Part shown: one piece after another, positions 18,045-26,278 of the stretch | Layout: each line of letters starts with the position of its first letter | How positions within the stretch are numbered: the first letter of the stretch is position 1 | DNA from: Trichocoleus sp. FACHB-46 | GTDB taxonomy: Bacteria; Cyanobacteriota; Cyanobacteriia; FACHB-46 | DNA: 64,000 nucleotides | Assembly (NCBI RefSeq): GCF_014695385.1 | Contig: NZ_JACJOD010000010.1 | Location: 1-64,000 of the forward strand | Direction of reading: 5' to 3' | Translations under genes and position numbers: made by a program | The notes under the pieces: generated by a model | The model's input: the letters and a program-made list of their open reading frames with translations, nothing else | Databases searched by the model: none | Told to the model about the DNA's origin: nothing

Positions 18045-20615
18045 ATGACTGGCGATCGCTCTCTTACTAAGCAAGTTCCACCCGAAGCTAATAATCCCAA
18101 AGGTTCACTTTTAGGATTGTTAGTCGCCTGTTTCTACCTACTCTTCACACTCCTGCCTGATAGCAACACCCTCATGGTTTCGTGGCCCTGGGTCTTTCTC
18201 TGGCAAGCGGGTCTGGCTTGCCTGCCACTGTGGCTTTTATGGATGGTCTGGTGCCAGAGAGGATTCCTTTGGTTAGGCAATGGCTTTGATGCGATCGCAG
18301 GACTAACGGCGGTAGGGTTGATCGCTTCAACTAGCGTTGCTGAATTTCCTATGCAAGCTCGCTGGTATGCTTGGGCTGCTTTGTGTTTCTTGGCTGGGTT
18401 GTATGCGCTCAACTACAAAACGCAGACTCCTCGCGATCGCTATCGCTTATTAGTAGGACAAGGATACCTAAATCTAGCCTTCATCGTCGTTAGCCTTGGC
18501 TTATGGCTGACTCAAACCATCTTGCCAGAGCTAAATCGGTTGCAAACGCTCCGCCAGTCCGGGGTCAATCTTTCTCTCAACCTTTCAACCTTGGAGTTAC
18601 GAAACTGGGCACCAATGGGTCATCCCAATTACGTTGCAGGTTATCTTCTCCTGGCTCTGCCCCTGCTCCTCGCCCTCAGTATCCTACAAACTGGCAAGCA
18701 ACGCTGGCTTTGGCTAGTAGGTGTAGGGCTGGGGTTGATTACCCTTTACAGCACAGGTTCGCGAGGTGGCTGGTTAGGCTTAGCAGCGCTATGTATCGTT
18801 GGGTTTATTGTCCTGTTATGGCGTAGCTCTCTTCCCCGTCTTTGGCTGGGCTTAGGGGGTCTCTTCATGCTAGCTTTTTTGAGCTTATCAGCATTTACCA
18901 ACGATCGCCTCAAAACAGTGGTAACTGCCATTCTCAGCGGCCAACTCAGTGGTGATTTTGCCTATCGAATGATTACTGCTGTGACAGGCTGGCAGATAGG
19001 CATTACTCACCCCATTTTGGGAGCTGGCCCCGGCAGCGTTCCGATTGTCTATCAGCAATATCGCCCCGAATGGGCAGGCAGAGAAGCCGAATTAACCTAT
19101 CAACTTCATAGCACTCCAGTGCAAATCTGGGCTGAATTGGGTTTGTGGGGCATCAGCACCAGCTTAATCGCGATCGCCCTTTTAACTTACTTCAGCCTTC
19201 GTTGGCTCAGTAAAGTTCCATCTCCTAAGGTTGTCACGCAACGCACAGATCAAGTTCTTATTTGGGGCATCTTGGCAGGTCTTTTTGGCTATGGAGTCAT
19301 TAGCTTGACCGATTACCAACTCGACAATATTTGCATCAGTGGCACTTTAATCCTTTTTACCACTGTTCTTGCTGCTATATTGCGTGAGGCTTTTGCAGAA
19401 GCTTCTTTCATTACCCTACCTAGGATTAAAGTTACGGGACGAGCCGCTCAAGGCTTATCTTTTGCTGGATTGGGTTTGCTGATTGTCATCAGCATCTGGC
19501 TCACTCCGATTCACCGAGCTTGGCAGTTATCAAGCCAAAGTTTTATTGCCCTGAGCCGAGAAAACATTTCTAGTTTTGTGCAACGCCTCAGTCAATCTGC
19601 TCAGTTGGTACCCTGGGAACCGTATTATCCCTACCAACTAGGTTGGAACTTAGGAAATCTAAGTTTACAAACCAACGATCCCCAACAGCAAAGCCAACTT
19701 CAAGCTGATAGCATCGCTTGGTTCCGAAAAGGAATTCAAGCATCTCCCTACCAAGAGTTTGGTCACACTAACTTAGCTTGGCTCTTATTGAATCAAAATC
19801 CCCAAGCTGCGACTCAAGAGTTTATCCGCTCTGCTCAGCTTATTCCAGCGAAGCGAGGGGTATTTTATGGATTGGGACTCAGCTTAGTAGCACAAGGTAA
19901 AGTCAATTTGGCAACAGAAGCCGTGGCATTGGAAGCACTGCGCGATCCGCTACTCGTTACTAGCCCTATTTGGCAATCGCCCACTCTCCAACCTCTTTAC
20001 GCACCTATGTTGGATCGGGTATCAGCTAAATGCACAGAGCTATTACAATCCCCCACTCAGTCAGAAACAATTCACGACTACTGCCACCAGCTACGTGGTG
20101 GCCTGAATTGGTGGCGCGGCAACTATACAGCAGCACATGCAGATTGGGATGCCCACGGCGGTCCCCTCAGTCAGATCATTTTACAGCTTGCAGAAGACAA
20201 AACCGTAGCACCGCAATTCCAAGCCTTGCCTGATTCACCAGGTAAATTAGCGATCGCCGCTTGGCTCGCTCCTGCCCAACGTCAACGGCTTTTGCAACAA
20301 GCATGGATACAAGCAGAACAGAGAAACCCTCCTCCTGAACTCCTTCAAGCTTTGGTTACCAGCATGAATCGTTCAGCATCTCTTGATCAATGGCTCAAAC
20401 AAAATGCTCCAACTCGCCAATATCGCCGCACTCGCACTGGCTTTGGCGTTCTCAGCCGCCACATCGATGGCCCCCTACCCAGTGATTTTCTTACTGTGAT
20501 TGAGAATGCTGTGGTCACCTATCTTTTTCCCAGTCTCTTGCCTGCCCCTCCTTATATACCTGTATGGGATCAGACCTTACAGGAACTGCGCCAAGCTCTC
20601 CTTAACACTCTTTGA
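18045..20615 (+). CDS. O-antigen ligase/polymerase (Wzy_C) membrane protein with C-terminal TPR-like region
   Basis: 856 residues. The first ~490 contain about a dozen hydrophobic helices with the Wzy_C-type blocks MGHPNYVAGYLLLALPLLL, STGSRGGWLGLA and HPILGAGPGSVP, plus a loop with LHSTPVQIWAELGLWG. These match the WaaL/Wzy superfamily, which joins or polymerises undecaprenyl-linked glycans at the periplasmic face. The remaining ~360 residues are soluble and helical, with TPR-like units (GHTNLAWLLLNQNPQAATQEFIRSAQL). That makes the protein much longer than a simple ligase. It is 17 bp after the WbaP-like gene. Ligase and polymerase cannot be separated by sequence alone. Confidence 0.85.
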   Translation: MTGDRSLTKQVPPEANNPKGSLLGLLVACFYLLFTLLPDSNTLMVSWPWVFLWQAGLACLPLWLLWMVWCQRGFLWLGNGFDAIAGLTAVGLIASTSVAEFPMQARWYAWAALCFLAGLYALNYKTQTPRDRYRLLVGQGYLNLAFIVVSLGLWLTQTILPELNRLQTLRQSGVNLSLNLSTLELRNWAPMGHPNYVAGYLLLALPLLLALSILQTGKQRWLWLVGVGLGLITLYSTGSRGGWLGLAALCIVGFIVLLWRSSLPRLWLGLGGLFMLAFLSLSAFTNDRLKTVVTAILSGQLSGDFAYRMITAVTGWQIGITHPILGAGPGSVPIVYQQYRPEWAGREAELTYQLHSTPVQIWAELGLWGISTSLIAIALLTYFSLRWLSKVPSPKVVTQRTDQVLIWGILAGLFGYGVISLTDYQLDNICISGTLILFTTVLAAILREAFAEASFITLPRIKVTGRAAQGLSFAGLGLLIVISIWLTPIHRAWQLSSQSFIALSRENISSFVQRLSQSAQLVPWEPYYPYQLGWNLGNLSLQTNDPQQQSQLQADSIAWFRKGIQASPYQEFGHTNLAWLLLNQNPQAATQEFIRSAQLIPAKRGVFYGLGLSLVAQGKVNLATEAVALEALRDPLLVTSPIWQSPTLQPLYAPMLDRVSAKCTELLQSPTQSETIHDYCHQLRGGLNWWRGNYTAAHADWDAHGGPLSQIILQLAEDKTVAPQFQALPDSPGKLAIAAWLAPAQRQRLLQQAWIQAEQRNPPPELLQALVTSMNRSASLDQWLKQNAPTRQYRRTRTGFGVLSRHIDGPLPSDFLTVIENAVVTYLFPSLLPAPPYIPVWDQTLQELRQALLNTL

Positions 20616-20770
20616 TACTGCTTTCACCCTTGAAAGTGTAAATAACCACCTATGTTGTCTACTTGAAATACACTGTTTCAATCTCAATGAAATGATCTCT
20701 AACTTTTGTCAGTGGGTAACCTAAAGTTACAGCTCCACGAGCTATCCAACGTTCTGACTACACGTGCCAT

Positions 20771-21175
20771 ATGACTAGCTTTAGCAATTACATAGAATCG
20801 CGCCAGGCCCAAATTAAGCGCAAACAACGGATTGTTGCGATCATCTCATCAGCATGCTTTATGGGTTCTACTATCTTTGCAGTTGGTCACTTTGTGACTG
20901 ATAATCTCCGACCCCTAAGCCAGCCCGCTTCAACGGCCAAAGAATCTATTAATTCGCAGCTAGAAATTCAAGAGAAGGGATATGAGTTAGTTTTACAACG
21001 GGAACCCCAAAATTTAGTAGCCTTGGAAGGTTTAGTGCAAACCCGCTTACAAATGAAGAATTTTCAAGGTGCACAAAAGCCTTTAGGGCAACTCATAAAA
21101 TTGAATCCTAGCCGCCCAGGCTATCAAGCTCTAGCAGAACAGGTTCAGCAAAAGATAGGCGAGCGCAAGCAATAA
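20771..21175 (+). CDS. Small membrane-anchored TPR protein
   Basis: 134 residues with a short basic N-terminus (SRQAQIKRKQR), one membrane helix at about 22-42, then about 85 soluble residues with one or two TPR units (GYELVLQREPQNLVALEGLVQTR). The topology suggests that the TPR part is periplasmic or lumenal. It lies 155 bp after the ligase gene, whose C-terminus is also TPR-like, so a partner role in the same complex is possible but unproven. Similar TPR proteins are common in cyanobacteria and usually have no assigned function. Confidence 0.7.
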   Translation: MTSFSNYIESRQAQIKRKQRIVAIISSACFMGSTIFAVGHFVTDNLRPLSQPASTAKESINSQLEIQEKGYELVLQREPQNLVALEGLVQTRLQMKNFQGAQKPLGQLIKLNPSRPGYQALAEQVQQKIGERKQ

Positions 21176-21617
21176 TATAAGTGCTCGAAGTATACGAAGC
21201 CTTTTGTTATGAGTAACTACAGATAAAACCTTTGCTTGTTAATAGTGAGGATATGGCTTTTAATGAGGATTGAAGTTTAATTTCATACTCCGTGAACAAA
21301 TCTTTGCTCTCGAATTTCTGAAGATTTATATTTTCTTCCTGTAACATCATTATATATTTTTTGCAAAACTTATAGCAAACGATGAAATGATATTCAACTC
21401 GGAACTAAATCGATTAATCCCTCTATAGGTAAGAAAGGATGAATCTCATGAAGTTAGTCAAACTTTACCTAGAGAAGCATATATTAAGATTGCTCTAGAA
21501 ATTGGCTCATCATCAGGAGCCTGACTTGCTTGTCATTGTTCCAGTTGCTCAAAGGGAAAAGATTACAAACACCTGGAAATTTCTAAGCCTAGAAGAAAAC
21601 TGCAGTAACAGTTAATC
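21176..21617. other. AT-rich gap before the GT4/C-module gene
   Basis: 442 bp, mostly A/T-rich and non-coding. The last 170 bp hold an interrupted reading frame listed separately. No tRNA, terminator or repeat was recognised. Confidence 0.4.
21448..21615 (+). pseudogene. Possible gene relic with one in-frame TAG
   Basis: From ATG 21448, preceded by AAGGAT, a frame of 55 codons runs to TAA at 21613-21615, broken only by TAG at 21496-21498. The second part reads as normal-looking protein (EPDLLVIVPVAQREKITNTW). The family is not recognised. It ends two bases before the next ATG. It could equally be chance. Confidence 0.22.
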
Positions 21618-23108
21618 ATGCTAATTTGCCCCCATCCAACGATTATTATTGATGGTGTTTTCTTTCAGCTCTACAAAAGTGGAATTGCTCGGGTTTGGCG
21701 ATCGCTATTAAGAGAATGGGTTAATACTGGATTTGCTAAACATCTATTATTTTTAGACCGAGCTGAAACTGCTCCAATTATTCCTGGAGTTAAGTATCGC
21801 CTTATTCCTCCCTACGACTACAACGATACAGAGAGCGATCGCCAGCTATTGCAAGAAATTTGTGATCAGGAAGAAGCGGATCTTTTTATCTCAACTTACT
21901 ACACTAACCCTCTCTCAACTACTTCTGTTCTAATGGTTCATGACATGATCCCGGAAGTAGTTGGAACTAATCTGGACCAGCCGATATGGCAAGAAAAGCG
22001 CCATAGCATTCATCACGCCTCTGCTTATATTGCAGTTTCCAAAAATACAGCTGGTGATCTTGTTAAGTTTTTTCCAGAAGTTGATCCTGCTACTATTACA
22101 GTTGCACCTAATGGCATCGATCACTCTTTTGCTCCTGGTACCCCTGAAGCTATTAGTAGCTTCAAACATAAATACGGTATTGACAAGCCTTACTTCTTGC
22201 TTTCAGGAGGTAGAAGGGGTTATAAAAACACGATTGTTTTCTTCCAAGCATTTGCTCAACTAATTAGCAAACATGGGTTTGATATTGTTTGCACTGGAGG
22301 AACAACTCATCTAGAGACTGAGTTTAGAGCTTATACCACAGGTACTACCGTACATATGCTGCACTTGGAGGATAATGAGTTACCGCTCGCTTACTCAGGT
22401 GCTGTTGCCTTAGTTTATCCCTCGCAGTATGAAGGATTTGGATTGCCAATCATTGAGGCAATGGCCTGTGGTTGCCCTGTGATTACTTCTCCTAATGCAT
22501 CGATTCCAGAGGTTGCAGGTCAAGCAGCGCTCTATATACAGTCCAATGATATTAACGGCTTAACCAGCGCACTTTGTGAGGTACAGAAGCCAGAAGTTCG
22601 CGAATCTCTCATTCAAGCTGGACTACAACAAGCCAAGCAGTTCTCATGGACCAAGATGGCGCAGCAGGTCGGTTCTGCTCTAATTGCAGCCACCTTGATT
22701 CCACTCAACTTAAGCGATCGCAACTTAATTGTCTTTCCTGATTGGAACCAGCCAGAAGAAGTTTTCTGTACAGAGTTAGCAGATGTGATTCGAGCGATCG
22801 CAACGCATCCTGACAGAAACAGTATGACCTTACTGATTCATAGCAATGGGATTTCAACCGAAGATACTAACCTAGTACTTTCAAGTATTACGATGAATCT
22901 ATTGCTGGAAGAAGAGCTTGAGGTAGATGCAGGGCTTGAGATTTCTCTAGTTTCTAACTTAAGCAGTATTCAGTGGCAGTTACTTCTCACTCGTGTTCAG
23001 GGCTGTATTGCTCTACCGCACGAAGACCAAGCTGCGATCGATGCAGTCAATGCTAGGCAACTGCCTACTTTAGAAATTCACCAGCTACTGACTCCCTCAA
23101 CCAACTAA
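21618..23108 (+). CDS. Glycosyltransferase family 4 with shared C-terminal module
   Basis: 496 residues. Residues 1 to about 365 are a GT4 enzyme similar to mannosyltransferases: [26 protein letters not shown], and the donor motif [21 protein letters not shown] followed by SIPEVAG. Residues 369-496 are an extra module, beginning [19 protein letters not shown], that matches the C-terminus of the 14001-16157 product over its whole length. The module has no recognisable catalytic motif. The next gene is convergent, with a hairpin repeat between them. The transferase assignment is secure at family level; the function of the added module is unknown. Confidence 0.88.
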   Translation: MLICPHPTIIIDGVFFQLYKSGIARVWRSLLREWVNTGFAKHLLFLDRAETAPIIPGVKYRLIPPYDYNDTESDRQLLQEICDQEEADLFISTYYTNPLSTTSVLMVHDMIPEVVGTNLDQPIWQEKRHSIHHASAYIAVSKNTAGDLVKFFPEVDPATITVAPNGIDHSFAPGTPEAISSFKHKYGIDKPYFLLSGGRRGYKNTIVFFQAFAQLISKHGFDIVCTGGTTHLETEFRAYTTGTTVHMLHLEDNELPLAYSGAVALVYPSQYEGFGLPIIEAMACGCPVITSPNASIPEVAGQAALYIQSNDINGLTSALCEVQKPEVRESLIQAGLQQAKQFSWTKMAQQVGSALIAATLIPLNLSDRNLIVFPDWNQPEEVFCTELADVIRAIATHPDRNSMTLLIHSNGISTEDTNLVLSSITMNLLLEEELEVDAGLEISLVSNLSSIQWQLLLTRVQGCIALPHEDQAAIDAVNARQLPTLEIHQLLTPSTN

Positions 23109-23129
23109 CTTTGATTCTTGAATGGGGTT

Positions 23130-23163
23130 GCAGGGGTTCCATCCCTGCGTGAGGGCTACGCCC
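23130..23163. repeat. Short hairpin repeat between convergent genes
   Basis: GCAGGG (23130-23135) pairs with CCCTGC (23143-23148), and GGGCTACGCCC (23153-23163) forms a second small hairpin. This is the style of dispersed GC-rich intergenic repeats seen in cyanobacteria. It may also help end transcription from both sides, although there is no T-run. Confidence 0.45.
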
Positions 23164-23206
23164 CATACTCCCTCTTCACAATCCATTTGGGACTGATATA
23201 TTTCAT

Positions 23207-25450
23207 TCATTTTGTTTCCAGGTAGGTCGCCCACATTTGTAGATATGCATTCTCCATATTTTGCGTGAATTGTTTAGCATTCCATAGAGGAGATATCTGT
23301 CGAGAGGCACGCATTTTCCAAGCAACTTGTTGCCGCAAAGCTGGGTCTTGGCCAAAACGAACCCCCCACTCTACATATTCCTCAGCAGTCGAAGCGATAC
23401 CTTCTGTAACACCGATATTCATCAACATCGTATAACTATTACGACTGACGAACTGTTCTCCTACTCGTGTCACTAAAGGAATTCCCATCCATAGCGTTTC
23501 TAATGTAGTTGTTGCACCGTTGTAAGGATAGGTGTCCAAAACAACATCAGCAATGCTGAGGTTAGCTCGGTGAACTGTCTCTGATATAACGGTTGGCAAA
23601 AATCTTAAGCGATCGCTACTGATTCCTTCCGCTTCAGCTAGTTGAATAAATGATTCTTTCAGCACCTCTTCATTTGCCAAACCCTTGAGCAAAAAATAAC
23701 TATTGGGCACTTCCTTCAAAATTTTCATTTGCAGTCGTGCTAAATCTGGGTGCCGTTTGTGGCCTTTCTGAGCGCTCAAATACACGACTGCATCACTGGG
23801 AATGTCTAGGTGATCCCGTCGTAGAGTTGGTACTCCAATCTCAAAACCATCTACAGCAATATAAGTGTTGGGTAAGCGCCAGATTTTCTCGTTATAGTAA
23901 TTCTGTGCCGATTCTGGCAAAACATAAGGGTCGGCAATATAGTAATCGATCGCTGGAATTCCTGAAGCATCCCAGCCTAGCCATGTTGTCTGAATTGGTG
24001 CTGGCTTTAGCGCCATCACTTCGCAAGTGGTATCTAGCGTAATGCTATCGAGGTCCACCAAAATATCAATTTGATCTTGATAAACTGCATCTGCAATTTC
24101 TAAGCCATCTATACCTAAAAATCGAGCCTGAGAGCTATTATTCACAAACCAACGGTTTGCAAATGTTTCCTCCTGGGGTTGATTTACAAAGTAGGTATAA
24201 ATCTGGAAGCGCTCACGATCGTGATGTTGGAACAACCAGCGGGCCAACCAACCAACGGAGTGCTGTCTTAAAAAGCCAGAAACATAACCCACTTTTAACG
24301 ATTTAGTAGATTCAGTAGTAGTTTTCAACACCATTGAGTGGTGTTGTTTGTAGTGCTCTGCTTGCCCCTTTGAATAGTGATGAATGCTAGCTTGGCAAAG
24401 CTCAGCAATATGGTTAAAGAAGTGACGATTATTTTCTGGTTCATCTTCCATATAAGGCAAGAAGAAGGTTGAGGTAAACATTGACAACGCTGTACCGCGA
24501 TCCAGATTAGTAGGATTCTTTTCAATCAGCGATCGCAATAAATTCTTGTGGTGCTGCATTGTCGCGTCTGCTTCTTCCCATGCACCACCAGAGATGGTTA
24601 GTGATTTTAGTAATAAGAAGCTACCGTAGACCTTTCCAGGTAGAGTCTGAGCAATACTGTAATATTGTTTGGCAACCTCAATACCTTTTTCGTAGTCACC
24701 AGCTTTGTAATAAAACGCAGATAAATGCCCTAAGGCGCCTAAGTGATTTGGATCAATGGTGAGCCCCAACTGCGCCAAACAAATTGCAACTCCAACTTTG
24801 CCCAAGGAATAAGCAATTTTAATGGCTGGAATGATTAGCACACCGAGCCATGCTTCCTGATCTTCTACATAGGGTAAGCAAACTTCCGCAAACTCTAAAG
24901 CTGCTGGATGTAATGGGTCAGCTTCTAGAACACTTTGCAAAGTGCTCCTTAATAAAGGTGAACTAATATCTTGAGCATCATTCCTTCGCAGTAATGTAAT
25001 GATGTGTAAGGAGTCAAGATCATCTCCGGAAAGTATGTTGAGCTGAGCGGATATTTGTAGAATCTTTAGGAGGTTGTTTATATCTGCGGGTAAAATTTCT
25101 CGGAGATGGTGCCGAATAGCTAAGGCGATCGCATCTTCTTCTTGAGAGAATAAGCTCTCCCGCTTCTCTGCTTCTGACTGCAACACTGCAACCAATTCCG
25201 CACTGCACGCTGGCAATGCTTGTTCATCTACATCTGCCAGAGCTACAAACCAAGTTGTTTGAGCTTCGGCTTCTTGCCCTTGCAAAAGTAGTGCTAAACC
25301 TAAATACCAATAGTTTCGTTTAACGTTAGGATCACCTTCAATCGCTTCCTCGTATAGAGCAGCAGCTTTGCTATATTGCCCTTGTGCTAGACACTGGTCT
25401 GCCTGTTGCTGTAACTCACGTAAATTGTCGGCACTAAACTCAGAAATCAT
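23207..25450 (-). CDS. TPR / O-GlcNAc transferase-like (SPINDLY-type, GT41) protein
   Basis: 747 residues. The N-terminal ~330 contain TPR units (LAQGQYSKAAALYEEAIEGDP; HLSAFYYKAGDYEKGIEVAK). The C-terminal ~370 resemble the GT41 catalytic region: LKVGYVSGFLRQHSVGWLARW, an IDILVDLDSITLDTTCEVMA segment, LKPAPIQTTWLGWDASGIPAIDYYIAD, and the donor-site end DTYPYNGATTTLETLWMGIPLVTR. GT41 enzymes O-glycosylate Ser/Thr of proteins; bacterial members are mostly uncharacterised, and some act on pilins or flagellins. The gene lies downstream of a pilin on the same strand, although a terminator hairpin separates them. Protein glycosylation of the pilus is inference. Confidence 0.88.
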   Translation of the reverse strand: MISEFSADNLRELQQQADQCLAQGQYSKAAALYEEAIEGDPNVKRNYWYLGLALLLQGQEAEAQTTWFVALADVDEQALPACSAELVAVLQSEAEKRESLFSQEEDAIALAIRHHLREILPADINNLLKILQISAQLNILSGDDLDSLHIITLLRRNDAQDISSPLLRSTLQSVLEADPLHPAALEFAEVCLPYVEDQEAWLGVLIIPAIKIAYSLGKVGVAICLAQLGLTIDPNHLGALGHLSAFYYKAGDYEKGIEVAKQYYSIAQTLPGKVYGSFLLLKSLTISGGAWEEADATMQHHKNLLRSLIEKNPTNLDRGTALSMFTSTFFLPYMEDEPENNRHFFNHIAELCQASIHHYSKGQAEHYKQHHSMVLKTTTESTKSLKVGYVSGFLRQHSVGWLARWLFQHHDRERFQIYTYFVNQPQEETFANRWFVNNSSQARFLGIDGLEIADAVYQDQIDILVDLDSITLDTTCEVMALKPAPIQTTWLGWDASGIPAIDYYIADPYVLPESAQNYYNEKIWRLPNTYIAVDGFEIGVPTLRRDHLDIPSDAVVYLSAQKGHKRHPDLARLQMKILKEVPNSYFLLKGLANEEVLKESFIQLAEAEGISSDRLRFLPTVISETVHRANLSIADVVLDTYPYNGATTTLETLWMGIPLVTRVGEQFVSRNSYTMLMNIGVTEGIASTAEEYVEWGVRFGQDPALRQQVAWKMRASRQISPLWNAKQFTQNMENAYLQMWATYLETK

Positions 25451-25502
25451 AGCCTAGCTCAATATGTTATTAAGTGTTGCATCCTAGATGCCAGCAGATC
25501 TC

Positions 25503-25535
25503 AAAAAGATGGGGTGGGCAAGTATTGCCCACCCC
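25503..25535 (-). terminator. Rho-independent terminator of the pilin gene
   Basis: An 11-bp stem, GGGGTGGGCAA (25511-25521) against TTGCCCACCCC (25525-25535), has a 3-base loop. On the minus strand it is followed by a T-run (complement of AAAAA at 25503-25507). It lies about 70 bp past the pilin stop and before the SPINDLY-type gene. Confidence 0.85.
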
Positions 25536-25603
25536 AATATTAGAAATATTTTGAACTGGACAGCTAGCTTGATATTCTATGCTGCCAATGCTTGCTGATC
25601 AGC

Positions 25604-26155
25604 TTACTTCGCATCTACCACTTTGCCGGTAGCGGTGCAGCCATCAGCAACAACAGTGCTGGTAGGAGTAAGGTTGGCAGCGATTGGGTTGCCAGCAACA
25701 GCCTTTGTTTCACAGAGAATTGCTAGGGTAGTTGCTTCACTGGTAGCAATTACAGTTCCTAATTCTACACGACCTGCATATTGTCTGAGAGGAGCTTTGA
25801 GGGAGTTGCCTCGGTTAGTAGCAACGGTAGAGATACCATTGGTTTCTGGTGCAGTAACTGTGTAGGTATAGTTGGTGGTTTGGGTTTGAATGCCAAGACC
25901 AAGGTTCTCAACAGTGCTGCCGAAGGTGGAGTTCTCTAGGTAGTAGGCTTGCTGAGCGCGGTTCATGGAACCCACGTTTTGCTTTGCTTCGGATTGCTTC
26001 GCTTTGTTAGCTTGGTTCAAGAAGGAAGGCAATGCGATCGCGGACAAAATACCGATGATGATGATAACAACGAGCAGTTCAATGAGGGTGAAACCCTGCT
26101 CTTGCTTTTTCTGGGTCAGGTGCTGAAGGAATTTGGCTTGAAATTCGGTCTTCAT
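25604..26155 (-). CDS. pilA: Type IV pilin-like protein
   Basis: 183 residues. It has a prepilin leader and cleavage site QEQG|FTLIELL after residue 21, with Glu5 of the mature protein present. A hydrophobic helix follows (VVIIIIGILSAIALP), and then a globular domain with a Cys pair near the C-terminus (ILCETKA...DGCTATG) that probably forms a disulfide. The mature length of about 162 residues and the Ala/Thr-rich body match cyanobacterial major pilins used for twitching motility and DNA uptake. A good ribosome site (AAGGAG) lies eight bases before the ATG. A promoter candidate is at 26231-26260 and a strong terminator at 25503-25535, so the gene is probably a single highly expressed unit. 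Confidence 0.93.
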   Translation of the reverse strand: MKTEFQAKFLQHLTQKKQEQGFTLIELLVVIIIIGILSAIALPSFLNQANKAKQSEAKQNVGSMNRAQQAYYLENSTFGSTVENLGLGIQTQTTNYTYTVTAPETNGISTVATNRGNSLKAPLRQYAGRVELGTVIATSEATTLAILCETKAVAGNPIAANLTPTSTVVADGCTATGKVVDAK

Positions 26156-26230
26156 TAAAGTTTCTCCTTGAGGTGCGGGGTGCTTGGTTTCTAACTCCTG
26201 AATGTAATTTACCCACTTAAATACGCTTTC

Positions 26231-26260
26231 ATATCACCTGCCAATGAAAACTTTTGACAA
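26231..26260 (-). promoter_or_regulatory. Candidate sigma70-type promoter of pilA
   Basis: On the minus strand TTGTCA (26255-26260) and TGATAT (26231-26236) are separated by 18 bp and lie about 75 bp upstream of the pilin ATG. Confidence 0.4.
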
Positions 26261-26278
26261 TTATTTTTCTCCGTGATA

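Noticed and set aside
20616-20770. Terminator after the ligase gene (CTTTCA/TGAAAG at 20621-20636)
   Set aside because: The stem is only 6 bp and not followed by a T-run, and the next gene is on the same strand.
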